From Gammaproteobacteria bacterium (lineage in GTDB: Bacteria > Gemmatimonadota > Gemmatimonadetes > Longimicrobiales > Gaopeijiaceae), in NCBI GenBank assembly GCA_028821195.1, contig JAPPHB010000066.1:20050-84049 (forward strand): a stretch of 64,000 nt of DNA, read 5' to 3'. Made by a program: the position numbers and the translations under genes. How positions within the stretch are numbered: the first letter of the stretch is position 1; every line of letters starts with the position of its first letter. This document shows, one piece after another, positions 8,787 through 19,500 of this stretch. Under the pieces are notes generated by a model that searched no databases, was not told where the DNA came from, and was given only the letters and a program-made list of their open reading frames with translations.

Positions 8787-11446
8787 AGGTCGGCTTCCAG
8801 CCGCGGTCGCTGGTGCGCGCCGCGTTCCTGCTGACGCTCGCGATCGCTCCTTCGGTGGCCGCGCCGCTGGCCGCGCAGGCCGAGGCGAGCGCCCTCGCGG
8901 CGCTGGCGAGCGGGGAGTACGACGACGCCATCCGCGAGTTGCGGCGGCTCGCGCGCGGCCGTGACGCCACGGTGGCTGTGCATCGCGCGCTCGCAAGCGC
9001 GCTCGCCCGGGTGGGACGATACGAGGAGGCGGAGGAGGCGGCCCGAAACGGCCGCGACCGTCTCGGAGCCGCGCTCGAGAACGTGCTCGGCGAAGTGCTG
9101 GTGGAGCGGGGGCGCCATCAGGAGGCGGCGGCCAGCTTCCGCGCGGCGATGGCGGGGGACGCCGACGACCAGGTCACCGCCCGCGTGAACCTTGCGGAGT
9201 TGCAGCTGCGCACCGGCCAGCGCGACGAGGCCATGCGCGCCTTCGACGGGTTCATCGACTTCTACAATCGGACCACCTCGCTGTCGTCAGCCGAGCTCAC
9301 CGCGGTAGGCATCGCCGTGCGCCACCTGGGGGTCGAGGAATCGCCACTGCTGCAGGACGCGCTGCGCGCCTTCGACGAGGCCCTGGCCGCCGACCCGTCC
9401 AACCCGGAACCGCACCTGCGCACGGGACAGCTCTTCCTCGATACCTACCGGAGCCCCGACGCGCGCGAATCGTATCAACAGGTGCTCGCCCGCAATCCCC
9501 GCCATCCGCAGGCGATCCTGGGGATGGCGCTGGCGCACGAATTCGACGGCTCGCCCGAGGCCATGGGCACGGCGCGGAGCGCCCTCGAAATCAATCCCGA
9601 CCTGGTCCCGGCCCGGACATTGCTCGCGCGCCTGCATCTGCGTCTGGAGGAGTACCCGGCGGCCGAGGAGGAGGCGCGCGCCGCGCTGGAGGTAAACCCG
9701 TCGTCGCTGGAGGCGCTCTCGGTGCTCGCGGCGACCTTCTTCCTGCGCGACCGTCACGAAGACTTCGAGGCGGTCCGCGAGCAGGTGCGCGCGCTGAACC
9801 CGGAGTACCCCGGTCTTCTCACCACAGTGGCCGACATGGCGGTGCAGACCCGCCGGTACGCGGACGCGGTCTCGCTCGCCGCCGAAGCGGCGGACATCGA
9901 TCCCTACTCGTGGAAGGCCCGGGGCATCCTCGGCATCAACCAGCTGCGGGTGGGCGCGATCGAGGAGGGCCAGGCCGAACTGGAGCGGGCCTTCGCGGGC
10001 GATCCCTTCAACCCGTGGTACAAGAACACCCTCGATCTGCTCGACACCTTCGAGCGCTATCGCATCACCGAGACCGAACACTTCATCATCGCCATCGACG
10101 GTCGGGAAGCGGAGCTGCTGGCGCCGTTCGTGGCCGAGCTGGCCGAGCAGACCTACCAGGCTCTGGCCGAGCGCTACCAGTACGAACCGCCCACCCCGAT
10201 CCGGCTCGAGCTCTTCCCCAGCCACGCCGACTTCTCGGTGCGCACGGTCGGGCTCGCCGGCCTCGGCGCGCTGGGGGTGAGCTTCGGCTCCGTGGTGGCC
10301 ATGGATTCCCCGTCCGCCCGCGACCGGGGCGAGTTCAACTGGGCGTCCACCCTTTGGCACGAGATCGCACACGTCTTTCATCTCGCGCTCTCCAACCACC
10401 GCGTGCCGCGCTGGCTGGCGGAGGGATTCGCCGTCTACGAGCAGCGCCGCGGGGCGCCCTCCTGGGGACACAACCTGAATCCCGGCTTCCTGATCGCCTA
10501 CAACCAGGGGCGGGTCCTGCCGGTCAGCCAACTCAACAACGGCTTCGTGCGCCCGAGCTATGGAGACCAGGTGGTCCACTCCTATTACCAGGCGTCTCTG
10601 GTGTGCGAGCTGATCGCGCGCGATCACGGGCCCGAGGCGCTGGTTGCCATGCTGCGCGAGTACGCGGCGGGCGCCACCACCGAGGAGGTGTTCGAACGGG
10701 TGCTGGGCACGGAGATCAAGCGCTTCGACCGGATCTTCACGGACTACTTCGAGGAACGCTTCGCCGGGGCACTGGCGGCGGTCGAGCCCCTGCCCGCGCT
10801 GGCCGAACGGGGCTCGCGCGCGCCGGACGAGGTGCGGCGGCTGGCGGCGGCCCATCCCGACAACTTCATGGCGCAGATGGCGATGGGTGCGCAGCTCTTC
10901 GACGAGGAGAGGTTCGGCGAGGCTGAGGAGTACCTGGCGCGGGCCCGCGACCTGTTCCCGGAATACGCGGGACCCGGAAGTCCGGGCTGGCTGCTCGCGC
11001 GCATCCATATGGAGCGGGGCGACAGCGCCGGTGCCCTGCGCGAACTCGAGACGCTCACCAGCATCGACGAGTCCTTCCTGGCGGCGAACCTGGAAGAGTC
11101 GCAACTCAGGGAAGCGGCCGGGGACGGGACGGGGGCCATCGAGGCCCTGCAGCGGGCCGTGAACATCTACCCGTTCGACGAGGAGACCCACGGCCGGCTG
11201 GCCGAGCTGGCCGCCGGTCGGGCGCTCCATCCCGTCGCGGTGCGCGCGCGCAAAGCTCTGGTGGCGCTCGATCCCGTGGACATGGCCGGGGCGCTTTACC
11301 AGCTGGCACTGGCGCAGTACCAGGCCGGCGACGTGGCCAGCGCCCGCCGCACGGTGCTGCGCGCGCTGGAACGGGCGCCCAACTTCGAGGCCGCCCAGGA
11401 CCTCCTCATGACCCTGCGCGGCAGCCCGGAGCCACAACCATGGTGA
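8783..11446 (+). CDS. TPR protein with M48/MA-type metallopeptidase domain
   Basis: 887 residues. The GTG at 8783 overlaps the previous stop (GTGA) and gives a signal peptide ending at APLAAQAEA; the frame is open much further upstream but that part overlaps the caspase-like gene. Residues about 35-430 are tetratricopeptide repeats. The middle carries a gluzincin signature, LWHEIAHVFHL (HExxH), with the third-ligand glutamate in RWLAEGFAVYEQ, so the zinc site looks complete. More TPRs follow to the C-terminus. Probably a periplasmic zinc peptidase with protein-binding repeats; the substrate is unknown. It sits next to the non-cysteine caspase-like protein, suggesting a proteolysis or assembly module within the envelope operon. 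Confidence 0.75.
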   Translation: MKVGFQPRSLVRAAFLLTLAIAPSVAAPLAAQAEASALAALASGEYDDAIRELRRLARGRDATVAVHRALASALARVGRYEEAEEAARNGRDRLGAALENVLGEVLVERGRHQEAAASFRAAMAGDADDQVTARVNLAELQLRTGQRDEAMRAFDGFIDFYNRTTSLSSAELTAVGIAVRHLGVEESPLLQDALRAFDEALAADPSNPEPHLRTGQLFLDTYRSPDARESYQQVLARNPRHPQAILGMALAHEFDGSPEAMGTARSALEINPDLVPARTLLARLHLRLEEYPAAEEEARAALEVNPSSLEALSVLAATFFLRDRHEDFEAVREQVRALNPEYPGLLTTVADMAVQTRRYADAVSLAAEAADIDPYSWKARGILGINQLRVGAIEEGQAELERAFAGDPFNPWYKNTLDLLDTFERYRITETEHFIIAIDGREAELLAPFVAELAEQTYQALAERYQYEPPTPIRLELFPSHADFSVRTVGLAGLGALGVSFGSVVAMDSPSARDRGEFNWASTLWHEIAHVFHLALSNHRVPRWLAEGFAVYEQRRGAPSWGHNLNPGFLIAYNQGRVLPVSQLNNGFVRPSYGDQVVHSYYQASLVCELIARDHGPEALVAMLREYAAGATTEEVFERVLGTEIKRFDRIFTDYFEERFAGALAAVEPLPALAERGSRAPDEVRRLAAAHPDNFMAQMAMGAQLFDEERFGEAEEYLARARDLFPEYAGPGSPGWLLARIHMERGDSAGALRELETLTSIDESFLAANLEESQLREAAGDGTGAIEALQRAVNIYPFDEETHGRLAELAAGRALHPVAVRARKALVALDPVDMAGALYQLALAQYQAGDVASARRTVLRALERAPNFEAAQDLLMTLRGSPEPQPW

Positions 11447-12315
11447 CGCGGGCACTGGTGGGGATGGCGGGGGTCGCGGGGGCCGCCGCCGTGGGCGTGC
11501 TCGCGGCCGCCGCAACCGGTTCGGACATCGCGGCCAACGAGCCGACCCCGGAAGCTCGCCCGTCCCTCGCGGTCCCGGCGCCGTCCGGTTCGCCGGCGGC
11601 CCCCGTCCAGGAAGCGAACATCCCCTACGATGGCCGCTTCACCTTCGTGCGCATCCGCACCGACGTGTCCGGCGGGCGGGGCATGCCCCGCAGCTTCCTG
11701 CCGGGTGGCCGCCGGGGCTGGGGCCAGCCGCCCTGGGCGCACGACTACCCGAGGGCCGAGCGCAATCTGGCCAGGATCCTGACCGCAACCACCCTCCTGA
11801 ACACCTACGAGGGCGGCAGCAACATCCTCACCTTCGACGACCCGGAGCTTCACAGCTATCCGCTGGCCTACGTCTCCGAGCCCGGCTTCTGGCAGATGGA
11901 CGAGGCCGAAAAGGAAGGACTCAGGAGCTATCTCCTCAAGGGTGGCTTCGTGATCTTCGACGACTTCGGCGGCCCGCGCGACTGGGCCAACTTCGAGGCC
12001 CAGATGATGCGGGTGCTCCCCGAGGGGGTGTTCTACGACCTCTCCGACCTGGACCCCCTGCCGACGGTCTTCGACTCGTTCTTCGAGATCTCCGATCCCG
12101 AAGCGCTGGCGCCTCCCTACCGAGGCGGCTGGCCGCAGTACCATGGCATCTTCGAGGATAACGATCCCGCGAAGCGGCTTATGCTGGTCGCCAACTTCAA
12201 CAACGACCTGGGAGACTACTGGGAGTTCTCCGACTCCGGATGGCTCCCCATAGATCTGACCAACGAAGCGTACAAGTTCGGTGTCAATTACATCATCTAC
12301 GCGATGACGCACTGA
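11440..12315 (+). CDS. DUF4159 domain protein (copy 2)
   Basis: 291 residues; ATG 11440 overlaps the preceding gene by seven bases. It has the same plan as the copy at 4497: an N-terminal hydrophobic signal (ALVGMAGVAGAAAVGVLAAAA), a Pro/Ala-rich linker, then DUF4159 with HDYPRAERNLARIL, LRSYLLKGGFVIFDDFGG and the C-terminal KFGVNYIIYAMTH. In this family such proteins are predicted to be membrane-associated and of unknown activity. Two diverged copies flanking the VWA, caspase-like and peptidase genes point to an old duplication within one operon. Confidence 0.8.
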   Translation: MVTRALVGMAGVAGAAAVGVLAAAATGSDIAANEPTPEARPSLAVPAPSGSPAAPVQEANIPYDGRFTFVRIRTDVSGGRGMPRSFLPGGRRGWGQPPWAHDYPRAERNLARILTATTLLNTYEGGSNILTFDDPELHSYPLAYVSEPGFWQMDEAEKEGLRSYLLKGGFVIFDDFGGPRDWANFEAQMMRVLPEGVFYDLSDLDPLPTVFDSFFEISDPEALAPPYRGGWPQYHGIFEDNDPAKRLMLVANFNNDLGDYWEFSDSGWLPIDLTNEAYKFGVNYIIYAMTH

Positions 12316-12366
12316 CCTCCGTTCCATCCCATCCCTTCCCCCTCGGGGGCTCCCGGAGAAACCAGA

Positions 12367-13428
12367 GTGGCCTTCATCAAGAAACCCGCACCGGGCGGCG
12401 CCGACGCCCTTCCGTCCCTCGAAGACACGGACGACGTCGCGCTGGCCGCGCGCATGACCGCCGGCCGCGACCAGATCCTCAGCGAGCTGCGCAAGGTCAT
12501 CATCGGGCAGGACGAAGTCATCGAGCAGGTCCTGCTCACCCTGTTCGTGGGCGGCAACAGCCTGATCGTGGGGGTGCCCGGGCTGGCGAAGACGCTGCTC
12601 GTGCACACCATGGCGCAGGTGCTGGACCTGAACTTCGCGCGCATCCAGTTCACCCCCGACCTGATGCCCTCGGACATCACCGGAACCGACATCATCCAGG
12701 AGGACCCCAAGACCGGGAGGCGCACCATGGTGTTCGCTCCCGGCCCCGTGTTCACCAACATCCTGCTCGCCGACGAAATCAACCGGACTCCGCCGAAGAC
12801 CCAGTCGGCGCTGCTGGAGGCGATGCAGGAACACCGCGTGACCATCCAGGGACGCACCTACGACCTGGATCCGCCCTTCTTCGTCTTCGCCACCCAGAAC
12901 CCCATCGAGCTGGAGGGGACCTACCCGCTGCCGGAGGCCCAGCTCGACCGCTTCATGTTCCACATCATCATGGAGCACCTGCCGGAGGACGATGAACTGG
13001 AGGTCGTGCGCGAGACGACGTCGCTGCAGGACATCGAGTTCTCGCACGCCGTCACCGGCGAGGACCTGATCTGCTTCCAGCAGCTGGTGCGGAAGGTTCC
13101 CGTGTCCGACGCGGTGCTGCGCTACGCGGTGCAGCTTGGACGGACCAGCCGGCCCAGCCCGAACGGCGACAGCCCTGAAGTGATCGGCAAGTGGGTCTCC
13201 TTCGGCGCCAGCGTGCGCGGCGCCCAGAACCTCATTCTGGCCGGGAAGGCGCGTGCGCTCACCCGTGGGCGCTACCACGTCAGCTTCGACGACATCCGCG
13301 CCCTGTCGAAGCCGGTGCTCCGGCACCGCGTGCTCACCAACTTCCACGCGGAATCGGAAGGGATTACCACCGACGAGATCATCGAAGAGCTGATCACCCA
13401 GGTCCCCACGCCTTCTTCCGGGATGTAG
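12367..13428 (+). CDS. MoxR-family AAA+ ATPase
   Basis: 353 residues from GTG 12367. Walker A is GVPGLAKT, in the typical MoxR form GxxGxAKT; Walker B is ILLADEINRTPPKTQSALLEAMQE; sensor 1 is FVFATQNPIELEGTYPLPEAQLDRF; the lid follows. Length and motifs are normal for the MRP subgroup. MoxR ATPases act as chaperone-like remodelers working with VWA and DUF58 proteins; both partners lie immediately downstream, with two bases between this stop region and the DUF58 start. Cytoplasmic. Confidence 0.92.
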   Translation: MAFIKKPAPGGADALPSLEDTDDVALAARMTAGRDQILSELRKVIIGQDEVIEQVLLTLFVGGNSLIVGVPGLAKTLLVHTMAQVLDLNFARIQFTPDLMPSDITGTDIIQEDPKTGRRTMVFAPGPVFTNILLADEINRTPPKTQSALLEAMQEHRVTIQGRTYDLDPPFFVFATQNPIELEGTYPLPEAQLDRFMFHIIMEHLPEDDELEVVRETTSLQDIEFSHAVTGEDLICFQQLVRKVPVSDAVLRYAVQLGRTSRPSPNGDSPEVIGKWVSFGASVRGAQNLILAGKARALTRGRYHVSFDDIRALSKPVLRHRVLTNFHAESEGITTDEIIEELITQVPTPSSGM

Positions 13429-13429
13429 C

Positions 13430-14350
13430 ATGGCGCGCACCGCCGTCCGCCCGACCGGTCCGGGGACCGGGTTCATCCACCCGCAGGTCCTCGGGCGCAT
13501 CCACAACCTCGAGCTGCTGGCGCGCACGGTGGTGGACGGCTTCATCAGCGGGCTGCACCGGGCCCCCTTCCTGGGGCTCTCGGTCGACTTCGCCGAGCAC
13601 CGGCAGTACATGCCCGGTGACGACATACGCAGAATCGACTGGCGCCTTTTCGCGCGTAGCGACCGCTTCTACCTGAAGCACTACGAGGCGGACTCGAACG
13701 CCAACTTCATCGTCGTCCTCGACATCTCCCGCTCCATGACCTTCCAGCAGGACGGCATCTCCAAGCTGGACTACGGGCGCTATCTGGCGGCGTGCCTGAC
13801 GTACTTCTCGAGGCAGCAGAGGGATCGGGTGGGCCTCCTCACCATCGCCGGGGAGATCGTGGACTACATCCCGCCGGCAGCCGGTCACCTCGACTTGGTG
13901 CTGCACGCCATCGACCGCATCGAGGCCGGGGGCGCCGGCACCCTGGCCGAACCGCTCTTCGAGCTCACCGGCCGCATCGGGCGGCGGGGCATCATGGTGG
14001 TGATCTCGGATTTCTACGAAGAGCCTCAGGCGGTGGTGGATGCGGTCAAGGACCTACGCTACGCCGGCCACGACGTGATCGTCTTCCATCTTCTGGATCC
14101 CGCCGAGCTCGACTTTCCCTTCGAGAGGCCGGCGAGCTTCCAGGATCTCGAGTCCGAGGCGCGCCTCCCCGTCGTGCCGGGACGGCTCCGGGAGGGGTAT
14201 CGCGAACTCATCCGCGACCACACCGAGAGACTGTCGCGCCGCTTCGTCGAGCACCGCATCGACTACGCGCTGTTCAACACGGGGACGCCCCTCGACTACG
14301 CGCTCTTCAGTTACCTGTCCGCACGCCAGAGGCTCACCCGGGTTCGATGA
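13430..14350 (+). CDS. DUF58 domain protein
   Basis: 306 residues. The hallmark DUF58 motif is present as FAEHRQYMPGDDIRRIDW, followed by a VWA-like fold with VVLDISRSM (DxSxS metal site) and GIMVVISDFYE. DUF58 proteins are the regular partner of MoxR ATPases and are thought to be cytoplasmic or membrane-associated adaptors. The stop overlaps the start of the BatA-like gene (ATGA), so the MoxR-DUF58-BatA trio is likely translated together. Confidence 0.9.
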   Translation: MARTAVRPTGPGTGFIHPQVLGRIHNLELLARTVVDGFISGLHRAPFLGLSVDFAEHRQYMPGDDIRRIDWRLFARSDRFYLKHYEADSNANFIVVLDISRSMTFQQDGISKLDYGRYLAACLTYFSRQQRDRVGLLTIAGEIVDYIPPAAGHLDLVLHAIDRIEAGGAGTLAEPLFELTGRIGRRGIMVVISDFYEEPQAVVDAVKDLRYAGHDVIVFHLLDPAELDFPFERPASFQDLESEARLPVVPGRLREGYRELIRDHTERLSRRFVEHRIDYALFNTGTPLDYALFSYLSARQRLTRVR

Positions 14351-16470
14351 GTGCCCTCGCCTTCCTCGCGCCCCTGTTCCTGCTGGGCCTCGGCTTCCTG
14401 GTGTGGCCGGTGCTCGTTCACCTGGTGCAGAGGGACCGCAAGGAGGTGGTCGAGTTTCCCTCGCTGATGTTCCTCGAGCGGGTTCCCTACAAGTCGTCGC
14501 GGCGCCAGAAGATTCGCCACTGGCTGTTGCTGCTGATGCGGCTCGCGGCGCTGACGCTGCTCATCGCCGCATTCGCGCGCCCCTTCATGGACCGCGACGA
14601 TGTCGCCCTGGGAGGAGCGCCGGTGGCGCGCGAGGTGGTGATCCTCGTCGATCGTTCCTACAGCATGGACTACGGCGATCGCTGGGCGGAAGCCCTTGCG
14701 GGCGCCCGCGCGGCGGTCCGCCAGCTGGGCCCGGAGGACCGCGCCTCGCTGGTGTTCTTCTCGGCCGGCGCGACCCTGGCGGTTCGCTCGACCACCGACC
14801 GCACGGTGCTCTTCGCCGCCCTGGACACTGCCGCTCCCGGCGCGGGAGCCACCCGCTTCGGTCCCGCGCTCGACCTCGCGCGCACCGTGCTGGAGCAGTC
14901 GAACCTGCCGGGCCGGCACTCCGTGGTGATCTCCGATTTCCAGCGCGCGGGATGGGACGGCGACGAAGGGGCGCGCCTGCCTCCCGGGACCACGGTGGAC
15001 CCGGTCGTGGTGACCGGACCGTACGAGGGCGACCTGGCCGTCGGCCAGCTCCTCTTCCAGCGAAGCTACCGCGACGGGCTGGAGAGGGTCGAGACCCTGG
15101 CCCGCCTCGTCAACTCCGGGGATCGCGAGGTCGAGGAGGTGGAGGTGGTCCTGGAGCTGGACGGCAGACCCGTCGGTTCGTCGGCGGCAACGCTCGGGCC
15201 CAACGGCACCGCGCTGGTCACGCTGCCGGCGTTCACCCTGAGCGAACCGTTCACGCGCGGGTCGGTCCGGGTCCCGGCCGACGGCCTGCCCGCCAACGAC
15301 GTCGCCCACTTCGTGCTGTCGCCGGGCGAGGGGTTCTCGGTGCTGGTGGTGGAGGACGGCGGCGAGCCCAGGGACCCGAGCCTGTACCTCGACCAGGCGC
15401 TGGCCATCGGCACCGATCCCGCATTCGACGTCGATGCCACGACCGTGGGTGCGATGACCGCGGGCGACCTGGCCGGCCGGTCGGTGGTGATCCTCAACGG
15501 CTCGCGGCCGCCGCGGGGGGCGGTGGGGGCGCTCCTGCGCGAATTCGTGGAAGACGGCGGCGGCCTGGTGGTCATTCTGGGCGAACGGAGCAGCTGGCCC
15601 GCCGACGGGCCCGACCTCCTCCCCGGTCCGGTGGGGCCGGTGATGGAACCGGAGTGGCGCGAGGGCCGCGGCGGCACGCTGGGCCGCATCGACTACACCC
15701 ACCCCGTCTTCGCCCTGTTCGCCGCCCCCCGCAGCGGCGACCTCACCGACGCCAACTTCTTCCGCTACCGCAACGTGGAGCTCGCGGGGGCGGAGGGCGT
15801 ACTGGCCCGCTTCGACAACGGCGCGGTGGCGCTGGCGGAACGGCAGGTGGGCCAGGGCCGTGTGCTGCTGTGGACGTCGATGCTCGACAACTACTGGAAC
15901 GACATGGTCCTGCAGCCCATCTTCCTGCCCTTCGCGCACCAGTTGGTCAAGCACGCCGGGAGCTTCCGTCCTCCCACGCCCTCCTACACCGTGGACGACG
16001 TGCTCAACCTCTCGGGACAGGGCGAAGGACGGGAAGCCGATCGCCTCCTCGCCGGTGTCGCGCAGGACGACAGGGACGGACTGGTCGCGCTTTCGCCCTC
16101 CAATCGTTCCATTGACGTGAGCGGAGCTGCCCGACCCGGCTTTCTGGCGCTCGCGGAGCAGGGCTTCTACGAGCTGCGTGGCGGGGGCGGGGGAGGAGGG
16201 CCGGGCACACCGGCAGTCGCGGTGAACGTCAACCTCGGGGAAGCGGATCTCGAGGCGATGGACCCCGAGGAGTTCGCCGGGTCCATCACCAGTCCGGACG
16301 TCGGCGCGGAGGGCGCAGCCGGCGCCGAACTCGGGCCGGGGGACAGGGAACGGCGCCAGGGAATCTGGTGGTATCTGCTGGTGGCGGCGTTCCTGCTTCT
16401 GGCACTGGAGACGATTGTCTCCAATTATTTGTCACGAAAGGCCGCCAGCCTGCCATCGGGAGCACCGTAG
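14347..16470 (+). CDS. BatA/VWA membrane protein
   Basis: 707 residues from ATG 14347, overlapping the DUF58 stop. The N-terminus is the BatA domain: a first membrane helix, LVHLVQRDRKEVVEFPSLMF, and a second helix. Next comes a VWA domain with ILVDRSYSMDYG and a VVISDFQR strand, then an amidotransferase-like domain (VVILNGSRPP, GGGLVVILGERSSW) and a C-terminal helix (WWYLLVAAFLLLALETIV). The plan is close to that of 5473-7758 but with the BatA N-terminus. Aerotolerance (Bat) operon proteins of this type are linked to envelope stress and integrity; the precise role is unknown. Confidence 0.85.
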   Translation: MSALAFLAPLFLLGLGFLVWPVLVHLVQRDRKEVVEFPSLMFLERVPYKSSRRQKIRHWLLLLMRLAALTLLIAAFARPFMDRDDVALGGAPVAREVVILVDRSYSMDYGDRWAEALAGARAAVRQLGPEDRASLVFFSAGATLAVRSTTDRTVLFAALDTAAPGAGATRFGPALDLARTVLEQSNLPGRHSVVISDFQRAGWDGDEGARLPPGTTVDPVVVTGPYEGDLAVGQLLFQRSYRDGLERVETLARLVNSGDREVEEVEVVLELDGRPVGSSAATLGPNGTALVTLPAFTLSEPFTRGSVRVPADGLPANDVAHFVLSPGEGFSVLVVEDGGEPRDPSLYLDQALAIGTDPAFDVDATTVGAMTAGDLAGRSVVILNGSRPPRGAVGALLREFVEDGGGLVVILGERSSWPADGPDLLPGPVGPVMEPEWREGRGGTLGRIDYTHPVFALFAAPRSGDLTDANFFRYRNVELAGAEGVLARFDNGAVALAERQVGQGRVLLWTSMLDNYWNDMVLQPIFLPFAHQLVKHAGSFRPPTPSYTVDDVLNLSGQGEGREADRLLAGVAQDDRDGLVALSPSNRSIDVSGAARPGFLALAEQGFYELRGGGGGGGPGTPAVAVNVNLGEADLEAMDPEEFAGSITSPDVGAEGAAGAELGPGDRERRQGIWWYLLVAAFLLLALETIVSNYLSRKAASLPSGAP

Positions 16471-16507
16471 GCGGGCAGGCATCGCACCGGAGAGGGGGGG
16501 AGCAGAG

Positions 16508-19500
16508 GTGCCTACACGACTCAACCACCGCGCCAGACTCGAGCTTCTCGACGCCATTCGCCACGTGCGAACCCGCTGGCGCATGCGCATCGCGCTGCGC
16601 GGGCTGGCCGCGCTGCTCGGGATCGGGCTGGTCGCCTTCCTGGTGTCCTCCTGGGGGATGGAAGGCAGCCGCTTCAGCCCCGCGGTAGTGAACGGCTTCC
16701 GCATCTTCACCTGGCTCTCGCTGCTCGTGGTGGGAATCTGGTTCCTGGTGCGCCCGCTCTGGCGGCGGCCTTCCGACGCGCAGGTCGCGCTCTATCTGGA
16801 AGAGCACGAGCCATCCCTCAAGGCCGCGGTCCTGAGCGCGATCGACGCGGGGGCCGACCCCGAGGCCGCGGGCACGGCGCACTCGCCCGCGCTGGTGCAG
16901 CGGCTCATGGAGTCCGCGGTCAAGAAGGCGCGCGCCGTGGATGGCGGACACCGGATCGAGCGGGCGGGGCTGTTCCGCTGGACGGCGGCCGTCGCGGGCA
17001 TCGCGCTCGCCATCCTCATCATCTTCCTGACCGGCCCGGCCTTCCTGCGCACCGGCGCCTCGGCACTGCTCTCGCCGACGGCGGACGCGGCGGAGGTCAA
17101 CCCCTACTCCATCGAGGTGACCCCGGGCGACGTCACCATCACGCGCGGCTCGGATCTGCGCATCGCGGCGCGCAACCTGGGTTTCGACGCCGTAGACGCG
17201 GAACTCTTCCTGCGCACCGGCTCCGACGGTGAATTCCGCCCCCTGTCCATGCTCCTGGCGGGCGACACGGGCGAGGAGGATGCCGGGGAGTTCGAGGTCG
17301 TGCTCTTCGGCGTGGAAGACGTCACCGAGTATTTCGTGCGCTCCTCGGGCGTGCAGTCGGACCTGTACCGGATCGATGTGGAGATCCTGCCGTACGTGGA
17401 CCGGCTCGAGCTGGTGTACGATTTCCCGGCCTATACCGGGCTTCCCGACCGCACCATCGACGACGGTGGCGACATCGCGGTCCTGCGCGGAACCCGCGTC
17501 CATCTGCGCGCCTTCCCCACGATTCCCGCCCCGAGCGCCAACCTGTGGCGCGACGACGCGCTGGCGAGCGAACTGACGCCTGACGAGGACGGCTCCTTCA
17601 CCGGATCCTTCGTGGTGGAGCAGAACGGCTTCTACCACCTCGAGATGGAGAGCTCGCGCGCCGGGCTGGTGCCCGCCTCCCCCCAGTACACCATCGACGT
17701 GCTGAACGACCAGCCTCCGTCGCTCTCCTTCACCCGCCCCGGCCGCGACACACGCGCCACGGCGCTGGAGGAGTTCTTCATCGAGGCGCGCGCCAATGAC
17801 GACTACGGCATCCGGCAACTCGAGCTCGTCTTTTCGGTCAACGGCGGCGAGGAACAGACCGTCGAACTGTTCGGCTCCGGGGCCGCGCCCCTGAGCGAAG
17901 TGAGCGCGGGCTACACGTTCTTCCTGGAGGAGTACGAGCTCGTCCCGGGCGACATCATCTCCTACTACGCCAAGGCGCGCGACAACGCGGGCACGGGCAG
18001 CCAGGAAGCCATCAGCGACATCTACTTCCTCCAGATCCGCCGCTTCGACACCGAGTTCCGCCAGGCCGAGCAGCAGCCCGGAGGCGGCGGTGGTGGCGGC
18101 GGCGGTGGCCAGATGGGCGGCGAACAGGAGCTTTCCGAACAACAGCGGGAGGTCATCTCGGCGACCTTCAACCTGAACCGGGACCGCGACCGCTACTCGC
18201 CGGAGGGGTTCAGCGAGGGGCTGGTCGTGGTGCGGCTCTCGCAGGAGAGGCTTCGCGACCAGGTCGCGACCCTGACGACGCGCCTCAACAACCGGGGCGT
18301 GGTGCGCGATCCCGAGTTCGAACAGATCGCCCAGTTGCTGCCGCAGGCGATGGAGGAGATGGAGGCCGCGATGGAGCGGCTGGACGCCGCCGACCCGCAG
18401 GGCGCGCTCTCCGAGGAACAGCAGGCCCTGCAATACCTGCTGCGCGCGGAAGCGCTCTACGACGAGGTGCAGGTGAGCCAGCAGCAGGGCGGCGGGGGCG
18501 GAGGCGGGGGTGGCGGGCCCAACGCGGACGACCTCGCCGACCTTTTCGAGCTGGAGCTGGACAAGCTCAAGAACCAGTACGAGAGCGTGCAGCGCGGCGA
18601 GCGCCAGCAGGCCGACGAGCAGATCGACGAGACGCTTGAGCGCCTGCGCGAACTGGCGCGGCGCCAGGAGCAGGAGGCCGAGCGCCAGCAGCGCCTCGCC
18701 AACCGCTCGCAGGGTTCCGCCGGGGGCGGCGCACAGAACCAGCGCTCGCTCGCCGATGAGGTGGAGGAGGAGGCGCGGCGCCTGGAGGAGCTCTCGCGCA
18801 TGCAGTCCAACCAGCGCCTGGCGGAGACGGCGCGCCAGCTTCAGGACGCCGCCAACGCGATGCGGGAAGCTGCCGCCGCCAGAGGAGGCGAGGCAGCCGC
18901 CGACGCCCGTTCCGCGCTCGACCGGCTGCGGGCCGCGCGGCGACTGCTGGAGCGCGATCAGTCCGGGCGCATCGAGCGGGACGCGCAGGATGCCCTGCAG
19001 CGGAGCGAGGAGCTGATCGAGGAGCAGCTCGACGTCGCCGAGGAATCGGTGGACATCTCCGGCGCAGACCAGGTCACCGCGGAACGCATGCGCAGGCTCA
19101 TCGAGCGCAAGAACGAGATGTCCACGGAGGTAGCCGACCTGGAGCGGCAGATCGACGAGATGTCGGCGGAGGCCGGCTCCGAACAGCAGCAGGCGGCCGA
19201 GTCGTTCGACGATGCCCTGCGCAACATCCGCGACAACAAGATCAGGGAACGCATCCAGTACTCGCGCGGGCTGCCGGGCGCGCGCAGCCCCGACTTCACG
19301 CGCGATTTCGAGCAGCAGACCACCGAGCACCTGATGGAGCTGCGGGACCAGTTGCGGCAAGCGTCGGAAGCGATCGGCGAGCCCGTGGACGACCGCACCA
19401 TGGAGTCACTCGACCAGGCCCGCGACATGGTACGCAACATGGAGTCGCTCAACCGGCGGCTGCAGGCGCGCGCCGACGAGAACGCCCGGCGGGGACTGGG

